DNA of 64,000 bases from CAZCAQ01 sp964496905 (GTDB lineage: Bacteria; Patescibacteriota; WWE3; UBA101185; UBA10185). The stretch covers positions 3,845-67,844 of the forward strand of contig CAZCAQ010000006.1 in NCBI GenBank assembly GCA_964496905.1. The letters are read 5' to 3'. Below are positions 15,187 through 25,500 of this stretch, one piece after another. Position 1 is the first letter of the stretch. Each line of letters begins with the position of its first letter. Both the position numbers and the translations under genes were made by a program. The notes beneath the pieces are model-generated. The model was not told the origin of the DNA. It did no database searches and saw nothing but the letters and a program-made list of their open reading frames with translations.

Positions 15187-15774
15187 ATGTCGCTAGCATT
15201 TACACTTTATTTGTTTTTCTTGTCGCTGCTACTTGCACTAATTGAAATAGAAATCGAAGGCAAAAACGGCTGGGCGGTAAAAACTGAAACTTTCCGCAAA
15301 GATCTTACCAAAATCAGATATATAAAAAAGATCTCGTGGTCTCGGGAATTAACTGGATACCATCTTTTCCTAAACATTTTTTTGTTTATGCTATTTCACA
15401 TGCCATACTTTTTTGGGTATCCCCTTACACTTGGCAATGAACTGGAACTTCTTGGATATTTTTTTCTTTTTGGCGTAACTTGGGATTTTCTGTGGTTTGT
15501 TCTAAATCCATATTATGGTATTAGAAAGTTTAAAAAAAACGAAATTCCTTGGTTTTCTCAAAATAGGTGGGTTTTTGGTGATCGTGTTTCAATTCCGCAC
15601 GTTCTGCACTTGTGTACAGGTTTAGTCTAAGTTGGTATGTCAGTGTACTTGCAGAGCAATGCTGAAGTTGTGCAAAGTTATATTTTGAATATTGGAGTTT
15701 TTGCTGTGCTTGTAATTGCTACTATTTTGTTGAGTCCTCAATACCACAAACTGTATTTTAAACTTAGAAAATAG
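15187..15774 (+). pseudogene. Membrane protein interrupted by an in-frame TAA
   Basis: The first open part (15187-15630, 147 codons) has about four hydrophobic segments and Trp-rich loops. After TAA at 15628-15630 the same frame stays open to TAG at 15772-15774 and encodes another hydrophobic helix (about 20 residues centred on VFAVLVIATILLS) with a basic tail, exactly what a final transmembrane segment would look like. A 45-residue ORF starting at ATG 15637 could instead be a separate micro-protein. The simplest reading is a recent nonsense mutation or an assembly or sequencing error in a gene of about 195 codons. I do not know the family. Confidence 0.55.
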
Positions 15775-15776
15775 TA

Positions 15777-17198
15777 TTAATTACAAACTACAGTTGTTTT
15801 CACTATATTTGATTTTAGTTCACTGGTACCATACGGTAAACGCACTCGCCAGAATAAAGTACGCCCGCAAGAATATTTATCCCAAGTAATATTAGTTTCA
15901 ACAACAGGGCTTTTCGCGCTGTTTTGCGTAAAGTTATAATACACATCATCTGACATATCGCTTGTAGTTGAAATATCAATACTAGCATTTGTTCTAAGGT
16001 TTGCGTTGTAATAATTCTTAGCTAAATACTCTATTCCGTAATTAAACTCTGCTCTGCCAGGCACAAAGTTTCCTGATGTGGCCTTAACGACAACCTTGTC
16101 AGCTGGAACTTGCGCATACAACGTCATATCTAAAAGATACTTGGTCCAATCATTATAAATGATCCTATCTGAATAAACCCTGTTTCCAGATAATCTAGGT
16201 AAGCTACGCATCCAGTAGTCATAGTAACCTATTGCAGTGCATCCCCACGCGCTACAGTTAATATCCTTTGAAGGACGTGCTTCTTTAGTATAGGGATTTA
16301 CTAATCGTGACTTATACAGCTCGCAATAAGTTTTAGCATAGACTTTTGAATTGTATTTATATTCAGCGTTATTAGTTGTGTTAGGAGGATAATGGATATT
16401 ACCACAACCTCCCGTTACAGTATGACGAGGCTGCGCAACAAACATGCCATAGTCGTCACTTGGTGAGTAGGTTTGTGTGTAACCAACATCATCGCTAGAA
16501 CCTACCCCAGAAATTACACGACTCAAAGTAAACTCAAAGCGATGCATAAAAGAATGTACCGCGTTGGGCAAGGATGCTTCATAGCTTAATCCCATTATTG
16601 GAACCATTTTGTTACCACACTGCGTCGTTACCATATCAGCAAAATTGCTAGGACCTACAAAATACCATTCATGAAAACCAAACCACGGTCCGCCAATAAG
16701 CCAGACCTCATCAATACCATTGTTTTTCACTTTACTACAAATTCCAAGCCTAGGATCATTTAATACAAGTTGCATGTCTATACGATCCGGGTCATGTTTT
16801 TTCGACTTTCCATCAAGCACATCAAGGTAGGTGCTTTCTGTGTATGTAAACCCATCGGGCTTTGGATACCAAGATAGGTCTTTAACATCTTTGTAATCTG
16901 CCAAGACATAATCAAATCCGTGCTTGTTCATAAACTCATCTACATATCTAAATAAACTAATTGGCGTACGCCAACCTCTAGTTTGGGACAAGCTTTTTCC
17001 TGATGATTGTAGTGTTGGATTAAATGCTATAACGTAGACGTTTTTTACAGTCGTTGGTAATTCTGGTACTGATGAGTCGGTGCCATTTACATGAGGAGAG
17101 TCCTTGGCAGGATTTACTTTTGTTCGATACACATAAACTGGAACACCAACTATACCAAGCAGGATCAATGCAAAGAACAGTGGGCGTAAAAAGTGCAT
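15777..17198 (-). CDS. Secreted or anchored hypothetical protein with CGNIHYPPN motif
   Basis: The 473-residue protein begins with a signal anchor (residues 3-22). The body contains His-rich motifs (HSFMHRFEFTLSRV), a CGNIHYPPNTTNN segment and a Cys-containing INCSAWGCTAIGYYDYW segment. I recall this combination from uncharacterised secreted proteins of other bacteria but cannot name a family. The final 80 residues look like a fibronectin- or Ig-like strand module. The histidines and paired cysteines suggest an extracellular metal-dependent domain, which is inference. CATAAT (17204-17209, minus) lies 5 nt before the ATG. Confidence 0.6.
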   Translation of the reverse strand: MHFLRPLFFALILLGIVGVPVYVYRTKVNPAKDSPHVNGTDSSVPELPTTVKNVYVIAFNPTLQSSGKSLSQTRGWRTPISLFRYVDEFMNKHGFDYVLADYKDVKDLSWYPKPDGFTYTESTYLDVLDGKSKKHDPDRIDMQLVLNDPRLGICSKVKNNGIDEVWLIGGPWFGFHEWYFVGPSNFADMVTTQCGNKMVPIMGLSYEASLPNAVHSFMHRFEFTLSRVISGVGSSDDVGYTQTYSPSDDYGMFVAQPRHTVTGGCGNIHYPPNTTNNAEYKYNSKVYAKTYCELYKSRLVNPYTKEARPSKDINCSAWGCTAIGYYDYWMRSLPRLSGNRVYSDRIIYNDWTKYLLDMTLYAQVPADKVVVKATSGNFVPGRAEFNYGIEYLAKNYYNANLRTNASIDISTTSDMSDDVYYNFTQNSAKSPVVETNITWDKYSCGRTLFWRVRLPYGTSELKSNIVKTTVVCN

Positions 17199-17234
17199 AA
17201 GTAATTATGCAAAGAAATACGGAAAACAGTCAAG

Positions 17235-17897
17235 CTAATAATAATTTTTAATTTGAAAAATCGTAGAGCCGTCTACCTCTAAGTAACTTGCAAAGTTTTT
17301 ATCAATAAACCCACTATTTATGTAACCTGATTTTTCGTCAAACATAATGCCATGAGAATGCCCTGTAATAAAATACCCATCTAATTTTTTGCTAAGTTTA
17401 ACGTAATGTCGATTAATAAACCTGCTGTACAGAGAAAAACCCTTTTTTGACAAATACATAAAAAATATTTGAATGTAGCCAATTGGAGAAGCCAAAAAAA
17501 CAAAGACTTTGGGGTGATTTTTAAAGATTTTGAATGTGAGTCGTGACAAAAACGAAGCATTTTGCCCATGCTCTATTTGTAAGGTTTTACCGTCAGGAAG
17601 CTCAACATTGTGCGCATAACATGCCTTATCGCAAAAAAGGTAAATTCTTTCGTCCATACGGTGTTTGGGGTCGTGGTTGCCAAAAATGTAAACAGCGTTC
17701 TTTTCCTTTAAAAGCGGAAAAAGGTCAGCCCATTGAGAATTAAGGAATTTTTCAAAAGAAATCTTAGAATCGTCCCAAAAGTCTCCATTTATGATTATGT
17801 GGTCAAAATGGGCAAATAGCTTTTGAAGGTACTCGAACTTTTTTTGGTTAAATTTTGACCCAAGATGGGTATCGCTGAATATGAGTGTCTTTGCCAT
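17235..17897 (-). CDS. LpxH-like metallophosphoesterase
   Basis: The 220-residue protein has the phosphoesterase motifs FSDTHLGS, NGDFWDD, FGNHD, an internal His (EHGQ) and TGHSHG, in the arrangement of UDP-2,3-diacylglucosamine hydrolase-like enzymes. A lipid A pathway is not expected in this lineage and no other lpx gene is visible, so the substrate is probably different. I place the start at ATG 17897, with the extended -10 TGGTAAACT (17909-17917, minus) just upstream. A longer frame would cross the terminator T-run. It lies directly downstream of the structured RNA at 17917-18175, which may control readthrough into it. Confidence 0.85.
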   Translation of the reverse strand: MAKTLIFSDTHLGSKFNQKKFEYLQKLFAHFDHIIINGDFWDDSKISFEKFLNSQWADLFPLLKEKNAVYIFGNHDPKHRMDERIYLFCDKACYAHNVELPDGKTLQIEHGQNASFLSRLTFKIFKNHPKVFVFLASPIGYIQIFFMYLSKKGFSLYSRFINRHYVKLSKKLDGYFITGHSHGIMFDEKSGYINSGFIDKNFASYLEVDGSTIFQIKNYY

Positions 17898-17908
17898 AGC
17901 GTCTGTTA

Positions 17909-17917
17909 AGTTTACCA
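17909..17917 (-). promoter_or_regulatory. Extended -10 promoter of LpxH-like gene
   Basis: TGGTAAACT abuts the terminator T-run of the upstream RNA and predicts +1 about 5 nt before ATG 17897. Confidence 0.45.
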
Positions 17918-18001
17918 AAAAAGGGGGCCGACGCACAACAGGACTTGAAGCAATGATTTTCAGGGGTAAATCAATGCTATTGGGTCTTATTGTGCGTCGG
18001 C
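17917..18001 (-). terminator. Strong intrinsic terminator of the structured RNA
   Basis: A 12-bp perfect closing stem and an inner 11-bp stem with one mismatch are followed on the minus strand by CCCCC-TTTTTT. It is the best terminator in the window. Confidence 0.85.
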
Positions 18002-18175
18002 ATAAGTTCCTGCTCTCAAGGGCAGAACAGGGGCTGGAAGGAAGTAAATCTAGTCAGTGTCGCTGACTAGAGTTGGCCTTCTCGTGCCAAGAAGGCCTTG
18101 AGGGGGGTCGCCGACGATGGTCAAGTCACGAATAAACCGTTCACAGGGCACCTCCTTCAAGAATTCCAACAGTTT
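17917..18175 (-). ncRNA. Structured RNA with pseudoknot and switch-like terminator
   Basis: This is a G+C-rich island between two AT-rich genes. On the minus strand, read 5' to 3', it contains hairpin 18097-18090/18082-18075 (8 bp), hairpin 18070-18063/18057-18050 (8 bp), hairpin 18028-18022/18013-18006 (one bulge), and a terminator hairpin 18001-17990/17938-17927 (12 perfect pairs plus an inner stem) followed by six T. The loop of the third hairpin (18021-18015, CCTTGAG on the minus strand) is fully complementary to 18102-18096 (CTCAAGG), a 7-bp pseudoknot. Segment 18116-18110 is identical to the distal terminator strand (17933-17927), so it can capture 18001-17995 and form an enclosing helix that prevents the terminator. 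A TATAGT at 18187-18182 (minus) is a possible promoter. I match it to no known RNA family. Confidence 0.65.
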
Positions 18176-18292
18176 GAAAATACTATAAATACAGAACAAA
18201 TCAAGACTTTCCTTCCCATATCCAACAAGGTGTACATATTTATTGGTAACTTTACAATTAAAAAACTCCTAAGAATTAGAAAAAAGCTCAAA

Positions 18293-21200
18293 CTACTTAA
18301 TAAAATTAAAGACCTCACGCAAGTTAGTAACAACCAAATCCAGCGCATTCTCAGTAGCTTTTGGAGTAATTGTAACAATATCAACCGAAGGACTTGCGTT
18401 TCCAGCGGTGTCCTTAGAAATCGCTCGCAAATGATAAACTTTAGATGGGGTTAAATTCGGTATGACCACTAAATGATTAAAAGTAAGGTTAGCGTCCTCT
18501 TGCGTTTTTTGAGTGTATGCGGAATTAGTACCCTCGCCAAATTCAACTTGGCTGGTAGCTGCTTCATCGGTTGTCCATGTAATCACTAACTGGGAACTAA
18601 CTGTCTGCGTGCTTTTAATTGCAGATGAACCCTCTACTTTTACATCAGACAACAATGGTGGCCTAGTATCAGTCGAGGTTGTAAACGTTAAAATATCGCT
18701 TACTGCTTCGTTACCTGCCACATCTCTACCAGAAACTTTAAGATCATAGCGTGTATTAGGCAAAAGACCCCTAATAATCATACGATGTTCTCCTTTTAGC
18801 AAAGCTATATCAACCTCATCTCTAGCTGCTGAGGGGTTTCCTGTTGGGTAATATGAAGCAATGCTTGAAACCTCAGTATTTGTAGACCAACTTATTACAG
18901 CTGTAGGCTGTGCCGTGTTTTTTGCTTGCTGAACTCGGACATTTGTAATTTGAGGTCTTGGCAAAGTTACAAAATCAAGTTCGTTTCCCTGATACTCGGC
19001 GTCTTCGCTATCAAAAGCATTTATCTTAAAAAAGTATTTAGTATTATCGTCAAGACCATTTAGAACAATGCTATAGGCAGATTCGCTTGCTGATGTACTC
19101 TGTTCGATAACTGACCCAAAGGAGTTTGTTTTTCCATAATAGATTTTTATTTTAGTAGCACTTTTAGCTATAAAGTTTACTGTTGCTGCTGTAATTCCAA
19201 TATTTGTTACTTTAATCGCACTAATTTTTGGCGCGGGATCGGTTGAAAAAGTTTTTTCACTTGACTCACCTGTATTTCCATCTTCGTCGGTCCATTTTGT
19301 TTTGTAATAATATTTGGTTCCTGGCTCCAAATTTGTTAATTGAATTTCGTGAGATGTAACCTGCTCTGATCTTGAGGCTTCATCGTCAAAATAGTCACCA
19401 CTTTTTGTGCCATATTGTACTTTTGAATCAGCCGTCCTAGATGTTGACCACTCGATTAATGCTTTTTTTGTAGTTATATTTGACACAGTAGGTCCAGAAG
19501 AGAGAGTAGCAGCCTCGTCATAGGCTCCTTTAGGTAATATTTCAACACTTGAAGAATACGTTGGAGCATCTTCTGACTCATCGGAAGTATCATAAGTACC
19601 TATTCTGTAATAATAGGTGGTGGATTCATCTACAGTATCTGTGTAAGACAAACCAGTCGTTGTAGTAACGTTTGTCCAAGTAGAGTTATCGGTTGATCTT
19701 TGAATTTTGTAAGTAAGTGATCCCGTGCCTTTATAACTTGGTTGATCCCATGCCAGTGAAGCTCTCCAAATTTCCTCACTTTTAATAGAAGTGTCGGAAA
19801 CAGATAAATTTTGTGGCGCATCTGGATTTGTAGAATTTAGCGTAAAGGTACCGCTTATATAATTTGAGGGAGAATAGTTATCTTCCGTATCTACAGCCAC
19901 TAAATATACTGTGTTGCTACCTCTAACAGCACCAGTAAGTTTTTGTGCAGATACACTTGTACTTGTTGTTGGTATATAAAGTGTAGAATTTCCTGTTAAG
20001 GTAGCAAGCGTTGAAGGAGGCGTGGTATTAACCATGTAGTAATAACTTTCAAGTGTACCTGTTGAAACTGATGCTGCTGGCCAGCTAAGAGCAAAGCTAT
20101 TTGTTGTACTAGTTGATGGAGTAATTGTAACAACCGAACCCCCACCAAAAGTTGGGGCGGCACCGCCATAACTAATACCACCGGTTACAGAAGTACTAAA
20201 GTTTCCTGCCGCGTCTATTGTTCTAAAATAAATAGTATTATTACCTACTGCAATGTTGGCACCATCATCTCCTTCAGTAAGAAAGTGTTCGCTTGTGCTA
20301 CCGTTGGACGTAATTAAGTCAATGCCAAGATCTGAGTTTGTATCTGGACCAGTCCAATTACTTGTCCCATTTAAAGAATATTGCCAACCAATAATGCCCG
20401 ATTGAGAATCGCTACCAGCACTTGCTCCACTTATTGGCCACGTAAAAAACATATCGTTTACGCTACCAAAGTTTCCGGAAGGTGTAGAAATGTATGCTAC
20501 GTTTGTTGGGGAAGTATTATCATATTTAAAATTGACTAAATCTTGATAATTTTCTGCTAAACCACTATACACGTTTCCTGCTAAATCCACTGCCTTTATG
20601 GAAAAATAATAGCGCTTATTTGTTGTTAACGTAAAACTGGCAAGGGCTGAAAGATCAAGCGAAGTACCAGTTGCTATAAACGGGCACGCGTCGCTTGAAA
20701 CACCATCATCAATGCCCGCAAGTGCACCAGCTGAGCTTTCTGGATCCAGCTGGCTGGAAGCTGCAGCGATATTTTCTTCATTAAGTGAAACACAATAACC
20801 CAACAAGCCTGACCCCCCTCCATTGTCTGCACCAGCAGTCCAGGTAATTGTGGGCTCACTATTTGCCCAACTCCCGTTTGTAATTCCAGTAATGGCAACC
20901 GAAGATGCATTCGTAGTAGGATCAATCGAATCGGAAGCTGAAAATGCAAGCGAAATGCTTTCCACAACAGGAGATTCTCCAGAAGAGGGCGTTAGTATTA
21001 ATTGATATTGAACATACCTGTCCATATCATCAGCACAATCAGAGTCAGAAATATCACTTCCCGATAAAATTGCAGAGCACGAACTCCAATCTGTTGCATC
21101 TGACAAATTACTTGTGTTACCGCTTCGAACTTTAACAGCAACAGTGCCGGAACCGGATGTAGAATAAGTTAACTCTCCCCAGTCAGATGGAAATTCCGTA

Positions 21201-22573
21201 TCAAAAATATTTGAAGTGAGTGTCCCCGAAGAGTGGTATTTTTTTATAGAAAGGTCATCAAGGTAAACAGTTGCTCCATTTAGCACCTTTACGCCAAAAT
21301 CTCTGGCACTAGAAGCACCAGATACCGTAGCCGAAAGCTTGTACCAACCACCATTATCAGCAGTATAAGTGGTGGACAAGTTATTTCCATTAGAAATAAG
21401 TACTGCGTCAGTTCCGTCAACAGCACTTCCATCTGTGTATGCGTACAAATTAAAAACATAAGTATCTGTATCGCCTACATTTAGTTCTTGCCAAATTGGA
21501 GTATCTTGACTTTGCGCGACAACTTTAATGGAAGCTGCACCAGTTCTTTTAGTATCGGTGTCACGCGTAATTGTGTGGTAAGTACTAGAAAGACCCCACT
21601 TGTGCTGAATGTAAGCTTCCAAACCTTTTCTGTTGGAATCAGTTAGTGCCGATGTAAATAATATGTACTCAGCTATATCTGTTTGTAGCCAATAGCTAGA
21701 AGGAGCTAAAGCACCAACTGTTAGTGTATTAGGTGAATTGCTAAAGCTGGCACTTACCGTAGTTGTGTTTTTTAGCGTACCGTTTTCCCAAGCTTTGTGA
21801 CTTGTTGAACCACCATTGTAAACTTGCGAAATTAGATTTGTGTAAGGTATAGTATATGCCCAAGTTATATCCCCGTTTCCAGCACCGCCAACACGCGAAT
21901 AGTGAGTCCCACCCCAAGGAATATTACTTATTCCAGTATTTACACCACTGTTATAGCCAAGCTCATAGCTGCCAGCGTTTTGATTGCCATTAATTTTTTG
22001 CATAAGTAAGACAGAGGCAGCACTAGTAAACCCAGAAATGCTAGTGTTTTGCATATAGTCATTGGATCCATCAAACCTAACAACAGGCTTTCCGTTTATA
22101 ATATTGGTTTTGTACAACGGTTGATTTATACCGCCACCTTGCGTTAGGTCGTAATTGCTGGCACTTGAATCATCCCACGTAGAAACTGCTGCTCCATCGG
22201 ATAATCCTGTTATGGCATCCGCTTTAAACCAAGCTTTTAATCCCGAAACATTTTTTGCGTAAAGTCCTGCTTCCCAACCCAATATATCAGTTTCAAAGCC
22301 AGTATTTGTAAGTTCTTCGCTGTCTAGTGAAAGTTTTATTTCACCTGCTGTCGACGCGTTAATATTTGAGCTGGACGCATATTGATTTGTTGTACTACTA
22401 CCCTCACCACCACTCCAATCTGTTTGAGTCCATGGAGAATCTGCTGCTGAAACAAGCCTCCATTGCACAACAGCAACAAGTGATATTGCTCCAAGCACCA
22501 AACCAACAAGCACTTTATTATTGTAATGTGATCTGGTCTTTCTTATTGAACTAACTTGATTTCTCTTGCGCAT
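18293..22573 (-). CDS. Giant surface protein: LamG-like domain plus fibronectin-III repeats
   Basis: The 1426-residue protein has a basic N-terminus and one signal-anchor helix (about residues 20-42). A LamG/concanavalin-like domain follows (WFKADAITGLSDG..., VVRFDGSNDY), then several fibronectin-III or Ig-like modules with the typical Y-Y-Y-K/R strand (TTYYYRIGTYD; KYYYKTKWTDEDGNTG). It ends in TITPKATENALDLVVTNLRE-VFNFIK. It probably works as an adhesin or cell-surface stalk. Its C-terminal two thirds is a close paralogue of the upstream gene 22581-26744. The start is ATG 22573, 7 nt after that gene's stop, so the two form one operon. The structured RNA lies 118 nt downstream. Confidence 0.88.
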   Translation of the reverse strand: MRKRNQVSSIRKTRSHYNNKVLVGLVLGAISLVAVVQWRLVSAADSPWTQTDWSGGEGSSTTNQYASSSNINASTAGEIKLSLDSEELTNTGFETDILGWEAGLYAKNVSGLKAWFKADAITGLSDGAAVSTWDDSSASNYDLTQGGGINQPLYKTNIINGKPVVRFDGSNDYMQNTSISGFTSAASVLLMQKINGNQNAGSYELGYNSGVNTGISNIPWGGTHYSRVGGAGNGDITWAYTIPYTNLISQVYNGGSTSHKAWENGTLKNTTTVSASFSNSPNTLTVGALAPSSYWLQTDIAEYILFTSALTDSNRKGLEAYIQHKWGLSSTYHTITRDTDTKRTGAASIKVVAQSQDTPIWQELNVGDTDTYVFNLYAYTDGSAVDGTDAVLISNGNNLSTTYTADNGGWYKLSATVSGASSARDFGVKVLNGATVYLDDLSIKKYHSSGTLTSNIFDTEFPSDWGELTYSTSGSGTVAVKVRSGNTSNLSDATDWSSCSAILSGSDISDSDCADDMDRYVQYQLILTPSSGESPVVESISLAFSASDSIDPTTNASSVAITGITNGSWANSEPTITWTAGADNGGGSGLLGYCVSLNEENIAAASSQLDPESSAGALAGIDDGVSSDACPFIATGTSLDLSALASFTLTTNKRYYFSIKAVDLAGNVYSGLAENYQDLVNFKYDNTSPTNVAYISTPSGNFGSVNDMFFTWPISGASAGSDSQSGIIGWQYSLNGTSNWTGPDTNSDLGIDLITSNGSTSEHFLTEGDDGANIAVGNNTIYFRTIDAAGNFSTSVTGGISYGGAAPTFGGGSVVTITPSTSTTNSFALSWPAASVSTGTLESYYYMVNTTPPSTLATLTGNSTLYIPTTSTSVSAQKLTGAVRGSNTVYLVAVDTEDNYSPSNYISGTFTLNSTNPDAPQNLSVSDTSIKSEEIWRASLAWDQPSYKGTGSLTYKIQRSTDNSTWTNVTTTTGLSYTDTVDESTTYYYRIGTYDTSDESEDAPTYSSSVEILPKGAYDEAATLSSGPTVSNITTKKALIEWSTSRTADSKVQYGTKSGDYFDDEASRSEQVTSHEIQLTNLEPGTKYYYKTKWTDEDGNTGESSEKTFSTDPAPKISAIKVTNIGITAATVNFIAKSATKIKIYYGKTNSFGSVIEQSTSASESAYSIVLNGLDDNTKYFFKINAFDSEDAEYQGNELDFVTLPRPQITNVRVQQAKNTAQPTAVISWSTNTEVSSIASYYPTGNPSAARDEVDIALLKGEHRMIIRGLLPNTRYDLKVSGRDVAGNEAVSDILTFTTSTDTRPPLLSDVKVEGSSAIKSTQTVSSQLVITWTTDEAATSQVEFGEGTNSAYTQKTQEDANLTFNHLVVIPNLTPSKVYHLRAISKDTAGNASPSVDIVTITPKATENALDLVVTNLREVFNFIK

Positions 22574-22580
22574 ATAAAGA

Positions 22581-25500
22581 TTAATTTCCAATAAATCCAA
22601 ACACTTCTCTTAAATTATTAAAAACTAAATCAAGAGCGTTATCAGTAGCCTTAGGAGTAATTGTAACGACATCAACTGAATTAGTCACATTACCAGCTCT
22701 GTCTGCCGATAATGCACGCAGATGATAAACTTTAGATGGAGTTAAATTTGGAATCACAACTAAGTGGTTGAACGTTAAATTTACGTCTTTTTGTGTCTTT
22801 TGTGCATACTGAGTACCTGTTCCTTCCCCAAACTCTACTTGACTTGTAGAGGGCTCATCTGTTGTCCAACTTACAACTAATTGCGCTTCTCCAACTTGAG
22901 TTTTTATTGCTGCAGTAGAACCTTCAATCTTTAACTCAGAAATAAGAGGTGCACGCGTATCGGTTGCCGTAGTAAAAGTTTGAAGTGAACTTTCTGCTTC
23001 GTTACCTGCTTGATCTCTCCCTGAAACTTTTAAGTCATAAACAGTATTTGGGAGTAAGCCCCTTACTATGCTTTGATGGTTTCCTTCTTTTAGGGCAATC
23101 TCTATTTCATCCCGCGCCGCAGAAGGATTACCGGTTGGATAATAAGTTACTATACTTGTTACAGCAGTATTTGTGTTCCAAGATATTACAGCTGTTGGCT
23201 GTGCTGTGTTTTTTGCTTGCTGTATACGCACATTTGTAATTTGTGGTCTTGGTAACGTTTCAAAGTCTAGATCATTACCCTCATACTCTTCGTCCTCACT
23301 ATCAAAGGCATTGACCTTAAAAAAGTACTTTGTCCCATCGTCTAAGTCACTAAGTGGGACACGATAGGTAGCTTCAGCTGTAGAAGTGTTTTGTTCCACA
23401 GCACTACCGTATGATTTTGAAATTCCATAATAAATTTTAATTTTTGTTGAATTCTGCGCCGTGAATGAAACACTTGCCGAGTTAATTCCTATACTTGTAA
23501 CTTTTATGTCACCAATTTTTGGGGCTGGGTCAGTACTAAACGTTTTTTCACTGGATATACCAATGTTGCCATCTTCGTCAGTCCACTTAACTTTGTAGTA
23601 ATACTTAGTTCCAGGCCGTAAATTAGTAAGAAGAATTTCATGCGAAGTAACTAAGTCAGACTTTGAGGGTTCTTCCTCAAAATAGTCACCACTTTTGATT
23701 CCATATTGAACCCTAGAGTCCGCGGCACGCGAAGTGGACCACTTAAGAAAAGCCTTACGCGTAGTAATGTCAGAAACAGTAGGACCCGATGATAGCGTTG
23801 GCGCACTTTCATATGTACCCTTTGGAATTATTTCAACACTAGACGTGTACGTTGGATCGTCTTCAGACTCGTCACTTGTGTCATATGTACCTATTCTATA
23901 ATAATATGTTGTCGACTCAGGAGTGCTATCTGTATATGAAGTACCTGTAGATGTTTCAACCTCAGACCAAGTACTGTTGTCGGTACTTCGTTCGACTATA
24001 TAAGTTAGTGTGCCGGTTCCTTTGTACTCAGGCTCATCCCAAGCCAACGAAACCCTCCAAATTTCCTCGCTTTTTATAGAAGTGTCAGATGCAGACAAAT
24101 TTTGAGCCGCGTCAGGGCTAGTGGAATTTAGTGTAAAAGAGCCACTTATATTGTTTGAAGGAGAGTAGTTGTCTTCCGTATCCACAGCAACAACATAAAC
24201 GGTATTGCTACCTTTTACAGCTCCTACAAGTTTTTGTGCAGTAACACTTGTACCTGTAGCAGGAATGTATTGAGTAGAATTTCCTGTTAAGGTAGCAAGT
24301 GTTGCCGGAGGAGTCGTGTTAATCATGTAGTAATAGCTGTCAATAGTGCCTGCAGAAGGAGTTGCTGCATCCCAGCTCAACGCATAATTGTTAGATGTAC
24401 TGCTTGAAGGTGTAATAGTTACAGTTGAGCCGCCCGTAAACGTAGGTGCGGCTCCACCATAGCTAATGCCTCCAGTTACCGAAGTGCTAAAGTTACCAGC
24501 GGTATCAACCGCTCTAAAGTAAATCGTATTTGTTCCAACTACAATATCATCACCATCGTCTCCTTCGGTAAAAGTATGAGAACTTGTATTTCCATCGTCT
24601 TCAATATAAGTAATACCTAATGCACTGTTTGTATCAGGCCCCTTCCAGTTGCTAGTGCCGTTTAAAGAATATTGCCAACCTACTATGTCTGATTGATTAT
24701 CGCCTGCAGCACCAGCACCCGAAATTGGCCATGTAAAAAACATATCATTTATGCTGCCAAAGTTTCCTGACGGTGTTGAAATATAAGTCACATTTGTTGG
24801 AACTGTGTTGTCGTATTTAAAGTTAACTAAATCTTGATAGTTTTCGCTTGATCCAGTATAAACATTGCCTGCAGAATCAACGGCTTTTATCGAAAAAAAG
24901 TATTTCTTGTTGGTTGTAAGATTCAAACCTGAGACAGCAGATAAATTAAAACTAGTGCTGGTTAAAATAAATGGACAAAAGTTACTAGAAACACCATCAT
25001 CTATACCTGTAAGAACACCTGCAGAGAGTTCGGGATCAAGCGATGTTGTGGTTCCTGCAACGGCAACCTCATCCAAAGCCACGCAATAACCTAATAACCC
25101 TATTCCACCGACATTATCACTGCCTGATGTCCACGTTAGCGTTGGTTCAACATTAACCCAACTTCCACTGGAGTAGCCACTAATAGAAACTGTGGTAGCA
25201 TTGGCTGTAGGTTTAATTGAGTCAGATGCCGAAAAAGCAATAGAGATATCCTCAAAAACAGGTGTTGCTGCACCGGTTCCTTCGATGGAAATATAATATT
25301 GAGCGTAGCGGTCGGTATCATCAACACAGTTGTTAGCCGTCAAGTCAGTGCTAGAAGTTACCAAATCGCAAGTGGACCAGTCAGAAGCATCGCTCATATC
25401 GCTAGATGAGGCAGTTCTAACTTTCACATTAACTGTTCCTGTACCACTTGTGGTATAGATCAAAGTCCCCCAATCTGCAGCAAATTCAGCATCCAAAATA

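Noticed and set aside
15157..15187. Upstream start for the membrane gene at 15187
   Set aside because: It would place the TATAAT promoter inside the coding region.
17235..17897. Lipid A pathway enzyme LpxH
   Set aside because: Motifs fit, but no other lpx gene is visible and the lineage is not expected to make lipid A.
18028..18044. Plus-strand CAGGGGCTGGAAGGAAG resembles the SRP RNA GGAA tetraloop region
   Set aside because: The asymmetric loop does not match, and the terminator T-run and hairpin order point to transcription from the minus strand.
18190..18230. Minus-strand GGAAGGAAAGTC resembles RNase P P4
   Set aside because: No second P4 half (CAGAA...) or other RNase P elements are present.
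18157..18384. Minus-strand 75-codon ORF between the FN3 gene and the structured RNA
   Set aside because: Overlaps the end of the FN3 gene and has no promoter or ribosome binding site.
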